From Candidatus Schekmanbacteria bacterium (lineage in GTDB: Bacteria; CSSED10-310; JACPHN01), in NCBI GenBank assembly GCA_016188575.1, contig JACPHN010000039.1:1-64000 (forward strand): a DNA stretch of 64,000 bases, given 5' to 3'. Shown piece by piece: positions 53,035 to 61,564 of the stretch (the first letter of the stretch is position 1; each line of letters opens with the position of its first letter). Under the pieces are notes generated by a model. The model was not told the DNA's origin. It did no database searches and worked only from the letters and a program-made list of their open reading frames with translations. The position numbers were made by a program, and so were the translations under genes.

Positions 53035-53744
53035 GTCGTCCCGCTCTCTTCCGCGCCCACCCACGAAGCCGTACCATCGGCATAGATCTCGCGCTTGAAG
53101 ATCGGCACGAGCTCCTTGATGCGCTCGATCGCCTCGCGACACGCCGCGAAGGCCGCCGCGCGATGGGGCGCCGAAACGACGATCGCCAGCGCTTCTTCCC
53201 CGATCGCCAGCGGCCCCAAACGGTGCATGATCGCAATGCCCTCGAGATCGTGGCGCTGCCGGAGGTCCCGCCCGAGGCGGTCAAGCTCCGCCGCCGCCAT
53301 TGGCTCATACGCCTCATAGGCCAGTCGCTGGACGACCTTGCCGCGGTGGCGGTTCCGTACCACCCCGATAAACTCCACGACAGCTCCCGCAGCGGGGCTC
53401 GCCACCGCGCGCCGCAGCGCTTCGAGCTGAATGGGCTCCCGGGTCAGGCCGACGTGGAAGCGCGCCGGCACCTCCGTTTCCGCATCTGTTTCGCCGGCGC
53501 CACCCGCGAGGGGCGGAAAGATCGCGACTTCCGCGCCTTCGCGCAAGGCGCCGTCGCCGCCGACGTGCTCGCGATCCACGGCGAATCGCGTCATCGACCA
53601 TCGCGTCGAAAGCACGGGCCAGGTGCGCACGAGCACCTCCCAAAGGTCACTGACGACGGGTCGATCGCCGGGAATCTCGAGCGTTTCGCTGGAACGACCG
53701 AGGAGGTCCCGATAGAACCCAAAGAAAAGAACGGTGACTCGCAT
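53031..53744 (-). CDS. MoaD-MoaE fusion, molybdopterin synthase in one chain
   Basis: 237 residues from the ATG at 53744. Residues 1-82 are MoaD: VTVLFFGFYRDLLGRSSETL, AVDREHV and the ending AIFPPLAGG, whose last glycine is normally the free C-terminus that carries thiocarboxylate. Residues about 95-230 are MoaE, with GAVVEFIGVVRNRHRGK, HRLGPLAIGEEALAIVV and the tail PIFKREIYADGTASWVG with the conserved lysine. In separate subunits MoaD must have a free GG; here it is internal (G81-G82). A similar fusion (MoaX) in mycobacteria is cleaved after GG. The stop overlaps murE. Confidence 0.9.
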   Translation of the reverse strand: MRVTVLFFGFYRDLLGRSSETLEIPGDRPVVSDLWEVLVRTWPVLSTRWSMTRFAVDREHVGGDGALREGAEVAIFPPLAGGAGETDAETEVPARFHVGLTREPIQLEALRRAVASPAAGAVVEFIGVVRNRHRGKVVQRLAYEAYEPMAAAELDRLGRDLRQRHDLEGIAIMHRLGPLAIGEEALAIVVSAPHRAAAFAACREAIERIKELVPIFKREIYADGTASWVGAEESGTT

Positions 53745-54154
53745 GTCTGTGCTCGTTAGCACCTCCGATACCCCGGGCGCAAGGCCGTGACGCCACACCT
53801 GTGCGAGTGGGGCGCGATGGTATCTGTTTGCCCCCTTCCCCGCTTGCGGCCAAGCGCCTATCCCGGTAGGCCCGTAGCTCGCCAGGTACTCAACGCCAGC
53901 GCGACATGCCACGAGCATCCCGTGCGAAGAACGAAGAGGATGGCGTTCATCGCTCGGCGGGGATCGGTGGGCGGATGGTGACAGCCGAGCGGGTGGGGTT
54001 TTCGTGGAGGCAGAAGGGGTAGGATTCTCTGAGCTCAGGTGAACAGTTACCCCTGCGGCCGGCGGGCGCGCCGCAGGTGACGGAGGCGGAGCGGCGCGAC
54101 TGCCTGGATGCGGTGGTTAGTGGGTGGCAGCGGGGGTCTGGTGACTCGAGGTCG

Positions 54155-54340
54155 GACCGGCCATACTTGCCGTAGATAAAACATCTAAGGCGATTCTGGC
54201 CGCCAATTCGCCTCAATTCGCCCCGTTTTCGGCCACTTTTCGCGCAGATGGCCGTATCTATGGCAACTATGGCCGGTTTTTCAAGAATTCCCCGGCCAGA
54301 TTCGCGTTAGATGTTTTATCTCATCGGAAAGTGGCCGGTC
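54155..54340. mobile_element. MITE-like element, 186 bp with 34-bp imperfect terminal inverted repeats
   Basis: The left end (54155-54188) and right end (54307-54340, inverted) share GACCGGCCA at the outer end and AGATAAAACATCTAA at the inner end, both exact, with a diverged 10-base stretch between. Beyond these, GCGA[T/A]TCTGGCC continues the symmetry, so the whole element can fold as one long hairpin. It is richer in A+T than its surroundings and encodes no protein. Confidence 0.7.
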
Positions 54341-54383
54341 TGTCGTCTGATCCTCGCGCGGCTACGCTCTTCGCGTTACCGTA

Positions 54384-54405
54384 GCGGCGCGATTCATCGC
54401 GCCGC
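54384..54405. repeat. REP-like palindrome
   Basis: GCGGCGCGAT-TC-ATCGCGCCGC: 10-bp arms, two-base loop, followed by AATGCC. The core matches the palindrome at 26,620-26,641. Confidence 0.7.
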
Positions 54406-54547
54406 AATGCCCGTGCAGGCGCGACAATGTGCAGCACGCGTTGCAGGGCAGGGTTTCAGACCGGCTGACGAATGGATGAGGCATCGTTGCGCAACGAGTG
54501 CGCGAGGCGCGGGGGGAGGGAGGGTGAACACATACCAATTTCCAATC

Positions 54548-54814
54548 TCAATGCGCCAGCTCGCGGAGCGCGTTGCGGTATCGCGCCATAATACCCTCCG
54601 CCACGCTTACTTGCTCGGCAAAGTCCTCTCCATAGGGTGTCAGCCGAAACCCGTCCGGTGACTTCGTCAGGCAGACGATGTCGCCGTTTCTCAGTTGGAG
54701 CTGATCAAGCACGCTTTTGGGAAGAACAATGCCTTCAGAGTTTCCGATGCGGATGATCTTCAAGATGAAAGGCCGGAAAAATTTCTTCCGAGGCGGTACA
54801 CTGATCGGCGGCAC
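54548..54814 (-). CDS. AbrB/MazE-type antitoxin-like DNA-binding protein, no toxin partner
   Basis: 88 residues. The swapped-hairpin AbrB fold is at about 17-60 with ILKIIRIGNSEGIVLPKSVL and a following acidic stretch RNGDIVCLTK, and a C-terminal helix YGEDFAEQVSVAEGI. Such proteins are antitoxins to Fic/Doc or MazF-like partners. No toxin gene lies downstream within 300 bases. The ATG at 54814 gives a basic N-terminal extension of about 17 residues compared with relatives. It may act as a stand-alone regulator or be a leftover. Confidence 0.8.
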   Translation of the reverse strand: MPPISVPPRKKFFRPFILKIIRIGNSEGIVLPKSVLDQLQLRNGDIVCLTKSPDGFRLTPYGEDFAEQVSVAEGIMARYRNALRELAH

Positions 54815-54911
54815 GAGACGAGGGACAGCCGAAGACGTCTTCAGGTGTGCTTCCGCCGGGCCGGAGCTCCACTGAGGGCGAGAAAGTCGAATCGGGACGC
54901 AAACAGGGGCG

Positions 54912-55694
54912 ATGGATCGTACCGGAAAACGCCGTGGCCCCTACTGGGCGCTGATCGAGAGCTGGGCGGTGTGGGTGGTCGCCTTTCCGCTCGCGCTGGC
55001 GGCGGCGCCGCGATCGCCGGCGCTGCTGCTGGCAATTGCCCTCGGTGGCCTGGCGATCTGCGCATACAGTCTCCAGCGGCAGATGATCGCCGCCTGGGTC
55101 GTGCGTGTCCCGTTAGCGCTCAACACCGGGATCGCTGTGCTCTTCGCCGTGCTGCTGCGCGGGCTCGACGTGGCATGGTTTCATCTGCCGCTCAACGTGG
55201 CGTTACTCGGCGTGGCCGCGTGGCTGGGCCTGGAGGTCGGCGGGCGGATCGCGCAGCGGGAGCATCTCGTGCCGCTGCTGATCGTCGTCTCGGCGGTGGA
55301 CACCTGGAGCGTCTACCGCGGGGTCTCGGCGGGGCTCGTGTCGTCCGGGAAGATCGCCTACTTTCTGCCGAGCTTGCCGCTGGCACCCGAAGCCTGGTTA
55401 CCCATCATCGGTGTTGGCGATCTTTGCGTGGTGGCGATCATACTCGCCGCGGGTCGATCCTTGGGGTTGCCGTCGTGGCGGGGCGCCGCAGCGCTCTGGA
55501 TCGGTCTGGGACTGGCGCGCGCGGTGGCGCACGCGGTAGCCGCTCCTCTTCCCGCCCTGCCGGTGAGCGCGCCGATCTATTATTTGGCACTGCGGAGAGA
55601 GCTGCCGCTATCTCGCCGGGATCTGGCGATTGCGCTCGCGTTTCTGGCGGTATTGGGAGCGGTCCTCGTGGTGATGCGCGCTATTGCACGTTGA
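54912..55694 (+). CDS. Presenilin/signal-peptide-peptidase-like multi-pass membrane protein (candidate intramembrane aspartyl protease)
   Basis: 260 residues, about eight or nine hydrophobic segments. Three motifs stand in presenilin order: D130 in VSAVDTWSVYRG (the YD-type site, with SVY as in archaeal relatives), G167-x-G-D170 in IIGVGDLCVVAIILAAG, and P214-A-L-P in LPALPVSAPIYY. Presenilin and SPP enzymes use the two aspartates and the PAL loop to cut membrane-embedded helices. KIAYFLPSLPL between the two aspartates matches the conserved proline-rich loop. Here the first motif lacks the Tyr before Asp. It converges with the sigma-54 response regulator and overlaps it by 14 bases. Without a search I treat this as a strong candidate, not an established assignment. 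Confidence 0.5.
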   Translation: MDRTGKRRGPYWALIESWAVWVVAFPLALAAAPRSPALLLAIALGGLAICAYSLQRQMIAAWVVRVPLALNTGIAVLFAVLLRGLDVAWFHLPLNVALLGVAAWLGLEVGGRIAQREHLVPLLIVVSAVDTWSVYRGVSAGLVSSGKIAYFLPSLPLAPEAWLPIIGVGDLCVVAIILAAGRSLGLPSWRGAAALWIGLGLARAVAHAVAAPLPALPVSAPIYYLALRRELPLSRRDLAIALAFLAVLGAVLVVMRAIAR

Positions 55695-57087
55695 GGCCGA
55701 GGTCGATCCCGAGCTCGCGGATCTTGTTGTAGAGGGTCTTGACGCTGACGTCGAGGAGCTCCGCGGCCGCGGCGCGCGCGCCGTCCGTAACGCGCAGCGC
55801 GGCCACTACGGCGTCTCGCTCGGCGTCGCGAACCGCGTCCTTCAGCGGGCGGATCGCCGCGCCGCAAGTGGTCGGGGTAGGCGCATTTCCTGGCGCGCAC
55901 GTCTCACCGGCCGTCGCGCCCTCGCCCGTGCGCTCGGCGGCAGGCGGCAGCACGGCGCGAGGATCGGCCAGGATCACGGCGCGCTCGATGGCGTGCATCA
56001 GCTCGCGGACATTCCCCGGCCAGGTGTACGCGCGCATTGCTGCCAATGTCTCCGCGGCGAACGGGCCGAGCTCGCGGCCATACTTGCTCTCGAACTGGCG
56101 GATAAAGTGGTGAGAGAGCGGCTCCAGATCGTTCAGGCGCGCGCGCAGGGGCGGCAGCCGGAGCGTGACAACGGCGAGACGGTAGTACAAGTCCGGGCGA
56201 AACCGGCCGGTTTGCACGGCGCTCTGAAGGTCGACGTTGGTAGCGGCGATGACTCGCGCGTTTACGTGTCGCGACGCGACGCCGCCGACCCGCGTCACCT
56301 CTCCTGACTCGAGCGTGCGCAGCAGCTTGGCCTGGGCATTGGGCGCCAGCTCTCCGATCTCGTCGAGGAAGACCGTGCCGCCGTCGCCCGCCTCGAACCG
56401 GCCGAGCTTCGCCGCGTGCGCGCCCGTAAAGGCCCCGCGCTCGTGGCCGAAGAGCTCACTCTCGATCAAGGCCTCGGGCAGGGCCGCGCAGTTTACCGCG
56501 ATCCATGGTCCGTGGCGCCGCCCCCCGCTCCAATGCAGCGCCCGCGCCACGAGCTCCTTCCCGGTGCCGGTCTCGCCAATGACGAGCACCGGGACGTCGG
56601 TGTCGGCGAGGCGCTGCATCTGACTGAAAAGGTCGCGCATCGGCGGGCTCTCGCCGAGCAGCGGCGGCGCTCCGGGGCCAAGGTCGAAGCCCGGCCGGCT
56701 GTCTCTCGCCAGGCGCAGCAGGCCACTGGCTTCCAGGCCGCGCTGCACCGCGTGCAGAAGATCCTGGTTGCGGAAAGGCTTGACGAGAAAATCGAACGCC
56801 CCGTCCTTGAGTGCGGCCACGGCGGTGTCTACCGTGCCGTAGGCGCTGATCATGATGACGGGAATCCGGTCAGCGCGCCGGCGGAGCGCGCGCAGCGCCT
56901 CCGCACCGCTGATTCCGGGCAGCTTCAAGTCCATCACCACGCCGTCGAAGGTGGCGGACTCGAGCAGTCGCAACGCGTCCTCGCCGCTGGCGCAGGCGCA
57001 CGCGGCATGGCCGGCGCGCCCCAGCACGTCGGCCAGCATTTCCCGCATGTTGGGTTCGTCGTCCACGACCAGGATGCGCGCGCTCAT
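55681..57087 (-). CDS. NtrC-family sigma-54-dependent response regulator
   Basis: 468 residues from the ATG at 57087, overlapping the kinase stop as ATGA. Receiver domain 1-120 with ILVVDDEPN, phospho-acceptor in GVVMDLKLPG and switch lysine in FLVKPFR. The AAA+ domain has Walker A GETGTGKE, the sigma-54-contacting GAFTGA loop (FGHERGAFTGAHAAK), Walker B GGTVFLDEIG and the arginine finger region. The C-terminal Fis-type helix-turn-helix ends VSVKTLYNKIRELGIDLG. It activates sigma-54 promoters when phosphorylated by the partner kinase; targets are unknown. Confidence 0.95.
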   Translation of the reverse strand: MSARILVVDDEPNMREMLADVLGRAGHAACACASGEDALRLLESATFDGVVMDLKLPGISGAEALRALRRRADRIPVIMISAYGTVDTAVAALKDGAFDFLVKPFRNQDLLHAVQRGLEASGLLRLARDSRPGFDLGPGAPPLLGESPPMRDLFSQMQRLADTDVPVLVIGETGTGKELVARALHWSGGRRHGPWIAVNCAALPEALIESELFGHERGAFTGAHAAKLGRFEAGDGGTVFLDEIGELAPNAQAKLLRTLESGEVTRVGGVASRHVNARVIAATNVDLQSAVQTGRFRPDLYYRLAVVTLRLPPLRARLNDLEPLSHHFIRQFESKYGRELGPFAAETLAAMRAYTWPGNVRELMHAIERAVILADPRAVLPPAAERTGEGATAGETCAPGNAPTPTTCGAAIRPLKDAVRDAERDAVVAALRVTDGARAAAAELLDVSVKTLYNKIRELGIDLGLNVQ

Positions 57088-58754
57088 GCCTTCCCTCCGG
57101 CGACCAGAATGACGTGAAATGCGGTCCCTTCTCCGGGTCGGCTTTCCACCTCGAGCCGCCCATTGTCGCTTTCCACCGCCTGACGGGCCAACGCCAGACC
57201 GAGCCCCGTCCCGCCGTCCTTGGTGGTGACATACTCCGCGAAAAGGTGCGCGGAGACGTCCACGGCGATGCCGGGCCCGAGATCCCAAACGGTGATGCGC
57301 ACCGCCGGTCGGCCCTCGTCAGCGCAGGTGGCGGTGCGGATGCCCGCCGCGCCGCCCGGGCCGGACGCCTCCAGAGCATTCTTCAGCAGATTGTAGAGCG
57401 CGCCGCGGAGCCGTTCCTCGTCGGCCCAGACCGGGGGGAGGCCGGCGGTCAGCTCGGTCTCGACCGCGCCAGCGCGTCCTTGCGGAGCGCCGCGTGCCAG
57501 CGCCGCGACGCTCTCGGCGAGCGCGTTGACGTCGAGCAGCCGTGGCCGCGGCGCCGGCTCCCGAGCCCGCAGCAGCAACCGCGAGACTTTCTCATCGATG
57601 CGCGTCACTTCCTCTTCGATGATCCGCAGGCACTTGCTCACCATCGCTCGCGCCCGCGCGTCCAGCTCGACCTTGTCCAGCTCTTCACGCAGAATCTCGG
57701 CGTAGCCGCGAATGGGCCCGAGCGGATTCTTGATTTCGTGCGCGACCGCCGCCGCGAGATTGCCGAGCAGCGCCAGATGCTCGGCCTGCTCCAGCCGCGA
57801 CCGCGTGCGCTCGAGCTCCAGTCGCAACTGCTCGGCGCGAGCGCGCAAGGCGACACGCTCGTTGGACAGCACCCGTGCCGCGAACCGCTCGAGATGCGGG
57901 CGCACCGCGAGAAACCCGAAGCTGGCGAATAGCGCAACGATGGTGGCGAGCGCCACGGCGGGGAGCCCCAGTTGGAGATCGAGCACGTGATCGAGCGACC
58001 ACGCGGTCAACGCGGTCACGATCGCGACGCCGCCGGCGGCGGCGCCGAAAAGCAGGGCGCGGTCGAGCAGGCCGCGGAGTGATACGCGCCGCCAGCGCAC
58101 CAGCGCGAGCAGGTTGAGCTCGGCACAGAGCACGAGCATGAGCATTTCCGACGGCACCCTGCCGCCCCTCGACCCGCCCGCGAACAGCATCAGCCCCAGC
58201 GCGGCCAGCGGTAGCAGGACGTTGATCGCGAGCACCGCGGACAGCTCGGCGACCTCCGGTCCGCCGCCGAGCGCCTTGCGGCTTGTGACCAGAAGCCAGA
58301 CGCCGGCGCCCAGCATCCCGAGCAGATAGAGCGTAAGGAGGGCGGCAGCCGCCACGCCGGGCGGCTCGCTGCGCCAGTAGTGGCTGGCGGCACCTTGTGC
58401 CAGTCCAAGCCGCGGCAATGCGTAGGCCATGATCAGGAAGGGCGCGAGGAGCAGCAGATCGGCGGCGAAGCCATGGCGCCGCCGCAGCGGACCGCGCCGG
58501 TACGCCGCCGCCTGGGTGAGAAAGGCGGCCGGCACGAGCAGCGCTCCGGCCATGGCGACGAGGATCGCCGCGGACGTTCCGCGCCCGAGATGGAAGAGGA
58601 CGCCGCCGGAGCACCACAGCGCGGCCGCCAGGGCGTGCAGCGCGAAAGCGTGGCAAAACCGCGTTGTGGGCGCGCGCACCACGACGTGCAGCGCCAGACT
58701 GGCGTTGATCGCGAGCGCCACGATGCCGAGCGCGATGCGGAGCATGCGGGTCAC
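57084..58754 (-). CDS. Membrane sensor histidine kinase of the NtrB/AtoS type
   Basis: 556 residues. The first 290 residues are mostly hydrophobic, with seven to eight membrane segments and no large periplasmic loop, so the signal is likely sensed in the membrane or by the 7TM-like region. Next come a coiled coil, HisKA with VAHEIKNPLGPIRGY near residue 335 and HATPase with GGTGLGLALARQAVE. It pairs with the overlapping regulator gene. The start at 58754 could equally be the ATG at 58745. Confidence 0.9.
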   Translation of the reverse strand: MTRMLRIALGIVALAINASLALHVVVRAPTTRFCHAFALHALAAALWCSGGVLFHLGRGTSAAILVAMAGALLVPAAFLTQAAAYRRGPLRRRHGFAADLLLLAPFLIMAYALPRLGLAQGAASHYWRSEPPGVAAAALLTLYLLGMLGAGVWLLVTSRKALGGGPEVAELSAVLAINVLLPLAALGLMLFAGGSRGGRVPSEMLMLVLCAELNLLALVRWRRVSLRGLLDRALLFGAAAGGVAIVTALTAWSLDHVLDLQLGLPAVALATIVALFASFGFLAVRPHLERFAARVLSNERVALRARAEQLRLELERTRSRLEQAEHLALLGNLAAAVAHEIKNPLGPIRGYAEILREELDKVELDARARAMVSKCLRIIEEEVTRIDEKVSRLLLRAREPAPRPRLLDVNALAESVAALARGAPQGRAGAVETELTAGLPPVWADEERLRGALYNLLKNALEASGPGGAAGIRTATCADEGRPAVRITVWDLGPGIAVDVSAHLFAEYVTTKDGGTGLGLALARQAVESDNGRLEVESRPGEGTAFHVILVAGGKA

Positions 58755-59256
58755 CTCACTGCGAGCCGCGCGTATTCGTGGATCATCTTACCGGGTTCGC
58801 GGGCGAAACCCCAGGCGGTGACTTCGACCCGACAGCGCCCCCTCCGTCCCTCGCCCCGCCGGCGAGGGAAGGTGACGCCGGGTCCCTCCCCCCGCTTGCC
58901 GGGGGAGGTAAGGTTGGGGGGTATTCGTGATGCGCCTTCCGCGCAGCTTGCAGGCGAAGAAGCGGGGGATTCAGGGTCGGTGGGTGAGCGGGCAGGCTCG
59001 GCACGGGAAGGTGGCGCACCGGTGTGGTGGCGCAAACTGCCACTACAACTCAACACGTAACCGCCCCGGCGTCCCGCGGCGCTCTCCATTCCTCGCCCTA
59101 CGCAAACCGGCACGCTTCCCGCCGCCGCCCAAAGCACTTCCAGCAGACGTGACGAGCCTCGTCTGCTTGCGGCGGCGCGTGTCGGATCCTGGCATGGCCC
59201 CTGCAACACCACCGGGCAGCGGAATCACTCCGCGACAACAGAAAAGGTGAGCTGGC
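58755..59256. other. Intergenic with dispersed repeat, 500 bases
   Basis: Contains repeat copy C and a second hairpin (TCCCTCGCC / GGCGAGGGA at 58847-58869). The last 200 bases lead into the next gene; a ribosome-binding site AAAGGTGAG is visible at 59243-59251. No gene is supported. Confidence 0.5.
58881..58979 (-). repeat. Dispersed repeat, intergenic copy C
   Basis: On the minus strand: CGACCCTGAATCCCCCGC, then GCTGCGCGGAAGGCGCATCA and a hairpin in CCTCCCCCGGCAAGCGGGGG. It matches copy B and the kinase-gene element over the central 60 bases. The outer inverted repeat found in the kinase copy is partly eroded. Confidence 0.6.
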
Positions 59257-60270
59257 ATGTTCGCAAAGACGTTCGTTCGTATCAAGATGATCGCAAGTGT
59301 TATGGGTTGCTGCCTGGCGTTGACCGCCCCCGCGGTCGCCGAGGTGCTCCACACCACTGACGGAACCGCTCCCATCATCTTCACCGCGATGACGCACACC
59401 GATGGCACGACCTATACCGCCAACAGCAGGAGCTTCCTGAGCGCGGTCGAACAGGCGCGTTGGGCGATGAGCCTCTACGACGAATACGGCCTCAAGATGA
59501 ACCTCGAGGCCTCCAAGGACTTTGCCACGGCAAATACCACGTGGAGCGTGAACATCCTCGCGGAGACCGTCGCCAACCGGCACGGTGTCGGCACCCACGC
59601 CAACGGCATCGGCGGTTCCCAGGCCCGCGAATCCACCCTCAGCTACGCCCGCAAGATCACCGAAAACAAGCGCGCCGTGGATGCTCTGGTAGGCACCGCC
59701 AACAACGTGTCCATCTCCGGAATATGCGGGCGCAGCGACTGGGTTGCGGCGGCCGCCCGAGCCCGCTTCAAGACAATCGACGCGATCACCGGCATGTGCT
59801 ACCTTTCCATGCCCGAGGAGGCCCGTCCGGACGGGTGGACGGACGACGCCATTCTCTCCACCTACTACCACGATGCCGCGCCTGTGGATTTTGCGGAGCG
59901 AATTTCCCCCTTCCGGCTCAAGGATAGCCAGGATTTCACCCCCGACGCCGACGGCGTGATCACGATCAGCAACGGCGAGCTCGGCGAGCTGGCCAGCCTG
60001 GCAGAAGGTCGCGTCTCGTGCGGCACGAGCTGCGAGCTCGGCGAGGACGATTTCCAGGTGGTGTACGACGCGATCGACCTGATCGTCGCGACGCGCGATC
60101 CCGGCCAGGTAGCGAGAATCAACATCCACATCCCCATGCGACACTTCGATGCCGCCAACGAGTCGCTGTTGCGTTCCTTCATGGCTGCCCTGAAGGCGTA
60201 CGCCGACGATGGCGCCATCGCGTTCGGCACCCAGAAGGACGTGGTGGACACCTACGAGCAGTGGAGATAA
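59257..60270 (+). CDS. Secreted protein, possibly polysaccharide-deacetylase-like
   Basis: 337 residues with a signal peptide (VRIKMIASVMGCCLALTAPA followed by VAE). The mature part begins IIFTAMTHTDGTTYT and ends with AALKAYADDGAIAFGTQKDV, which recalls the last strand and helix of NodB-type deacetylases. Other parts (THANGIGG, SWVAAAARARFKTIDA, MCYLSMPEEARPDGW) are compatible with a TIM-like barrel with few clear catalytic residues. Two cysteines in GRVSCGTSCELGED may form a disulfide. The call is tentative and the substrate unknown. Confidence 0.45.
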   Translation: MFAKTFVRIKMIASVMGCCLALTAPAVAEVLHTTDGTAPIIFTAMTHTDGTTYTANSRSFLSAVEQARWAMSLYDEYGLKMNLEASKDFATANTTWSVNILAETVANRHGVGTHANGIGGSQARESTLSYARKITENKRAVDALVGTANNVSISGICGRSDWVAAAARARFKTIDAITGMCYLSMPEEARPDGWTDDAILSTYYHDAAPVDFAERISPFRLKDSQDFTPDADGVITISNGELGELASLAEGRVSCGTSCELGEDDFQVVYDAIDLIVATRDPGQVARINIHIPMRHFDAANESLLRSFMAALKAYADDGAIAFGTQKDVVDTYEQWR

Positions 60271-60344
60271 TAGAGCACACTGTTAGTCGCCTCAGCGGGT
60301 CGGCGACCGCGCCCACAAAACCCTCGGCAAGGACTTGACATAGC

Positions 60345-61544
60345 ATGACCGACCAGGTGCGCGCTCGCCGACTCGATCCTTTCGGCACCACGATTTTCAG
60401 CGAGATGACCGCGCTGGCGATCCAACATGGGGCGGTGAACCTCGCACAGGGGTTTCCCGACTTCGAGGGCCCGCCGAGCATGGTCGAGGCGGTGATTCGG
60501 GCTCTGCGCGCCGGCGAGAACCAGTACGTCCGCTCGCAGGGGCATCTCCGCCTCGTTCGCGCTCTCGCCACCCGGCAACGCGAGCGCTACGGTCTCGACT
60601 ACGATGCGGAACGGGAAATCGCGGTGTTCAGCGGCGCGACCGAGGGGCTCATGTCCGCCGTCCTCGGTCTGGTCAACCCCGGCGACGAGGTGATTCTTCT
60701 CGAACCGTACTACGACAGCTATCCCGTGTGCGTGGCGATGGCCGGCGGCGTGACGCGCTACCTGCCGTTGCGGTTTCCGGCTTTCGAGGTGAATTTCGAC
60801 GAGCTGGCCTCGCTCTTCAACGAGCGCACCCGGCTCCTGTTGCTCAACTCGCCGCACAACCCCACCGGCAAGGTGCTCTCGGCGGCGGAGCTCGAGGGCA
60901 TCGCCGCACTGTGCCGGCACCACGATGTGCTCGTCGTCACCGACGAGGTGTACGAGCACCTCACCTACGGTGACGCCGTTCACGTGCCCATGGCGACGCT
61001 GCCGGGGATGCGCGAGCGGACCTTGACGATTTCGAGTGCAGGAAAGACCTTTTCCTTCACGGGATGGAAGGTGGGGTGGGCGTTCGGGCCGGCCCCGCTG
61101 GTCGCCGCCGCGCAAGCAGCGCACCAATACGTCACGTTCTGTACGCCTGGAGCGCTGCAGATCGGCGTGGCAGAGGCGCTGGAGAGCTGCGGCGCGGACT
61201 TTTACGCGGCCTTGCGCAGCGACTACCAGAGTCGCCGCCACTTTCTCGTGGAGCGACTCGCGGCGCTCGGTTTTCGGGTCGCGCCTCCCCAGGGCACGTA
61301 CTTTGTCCTCGCGGACTTCACCCCCGTTTGGTCGGGCGGCGACGACCTCGCCTTTGCGCGCTACCTGACGCGCGCTTGCGGCGTCGCGGCGATCCCCCCG
61401 AGCGTCTTCTATCGGGCCGCGCCCGAGGAGGGCCGGCGTCTGGTGCGATTCGCGTTTTGCAAGCGCCGGGCCACGCTTGAAGCGGCGGCCGAGCGGTTGC
61501 GAAAACTGGCGGCCGGAAACGACCGGCCAGTTGACGAGCTGTAA
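60345..61544 (+). CDS. Class I/II pyridoxal-phosphate aminotransferase
   Basis: 399 residues. Motifs: VNLAQGFPDFEGP near residue 30, typical of the kynurenine/methionine aminotransferase branch; FSGATEGLMSAVLGL; NSPHNPTGKVL near 166; VVTDEVYEHL with Asp for the pyridine nitrogen; and the PLP lysine in SSAGKTFSFTGWKVGW near 232. The final VRFAFCKR carries the substrate-carboxylate arginine. It transfers the amino group between an amino acid and a 2-oxo acid. The aromatic/methionine branch suggests methionine, glutamine or kynurenine as donor. Confidence 0.9.
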   Translation: MTDQVRARRLDPFGTTIFSEMTALAIQHGAVNLAQGFPDFEGPPSMVEAVIRALRAGENQYVRSQGHLRLVRALATRQRERYGLDYDAEREIAVFSGATEGLMSAVLGLVNPGDEVILLEPYYDSYPVCVAMAGGVTRYLPLRFPAFEVNFDELASLFNERTRLLLLNSPHNPTGKVLSAAELEGIAALCRHHDVLVVTDEVYEHLTYGDAVHVPMATLPGMRERTLTISSAGKTFSFTGWKVGWAFGPAPLVAAAQAAHQYVTFCTPGALQIGVAEALESCGADFYAALRSDYQSRRHFLVERLAALGFRVAPPQGTYFVLADFTPVWSGGDDLAFARYLTRACGVAAIPPSVFYRAAPEEGRRLVRFAFCKRRATLEAAAERLRKLAAGNDRPVDEL

Positions 61545-61557
61545 CGAGCGTTATAAA
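61531..61557 (+). promoter_or_regulatory. Putative promoter of the flavoprotein-tetR pair
   Basis: TTGACG (61531-61536) and TATAAA (61552-61557), with a 15-base spacer, overlap the end of the aminotransferase gene. The operator-like palindrome follows at once. Confidence 0.45.
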
Positions 61558-61564
61558 TTAAGAA

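Larger units (their letters stand above)
53745..54547. other. 800-base non-coding stretch with a MITE-like element and palindrome
   Basis: No gene with family support. The first 400 bases have short open frames; one plus-strand frame ending near 54,174 could be the tail of a lost gene but is unrecognised. The second part holds an inverted-repeat element at 54,155-54,340 and a REP-like palindrome at 54,384. Confidence 0.5.

Noticed and set aside
55300-55470. GxGD protein as a prepilin peptidase
   Set aside because: No CxxC pairs, a PALP motif is present and the motif order fits presenilin/SPP, so prepilin peptidase is less likely although T2SS genes are in the window.
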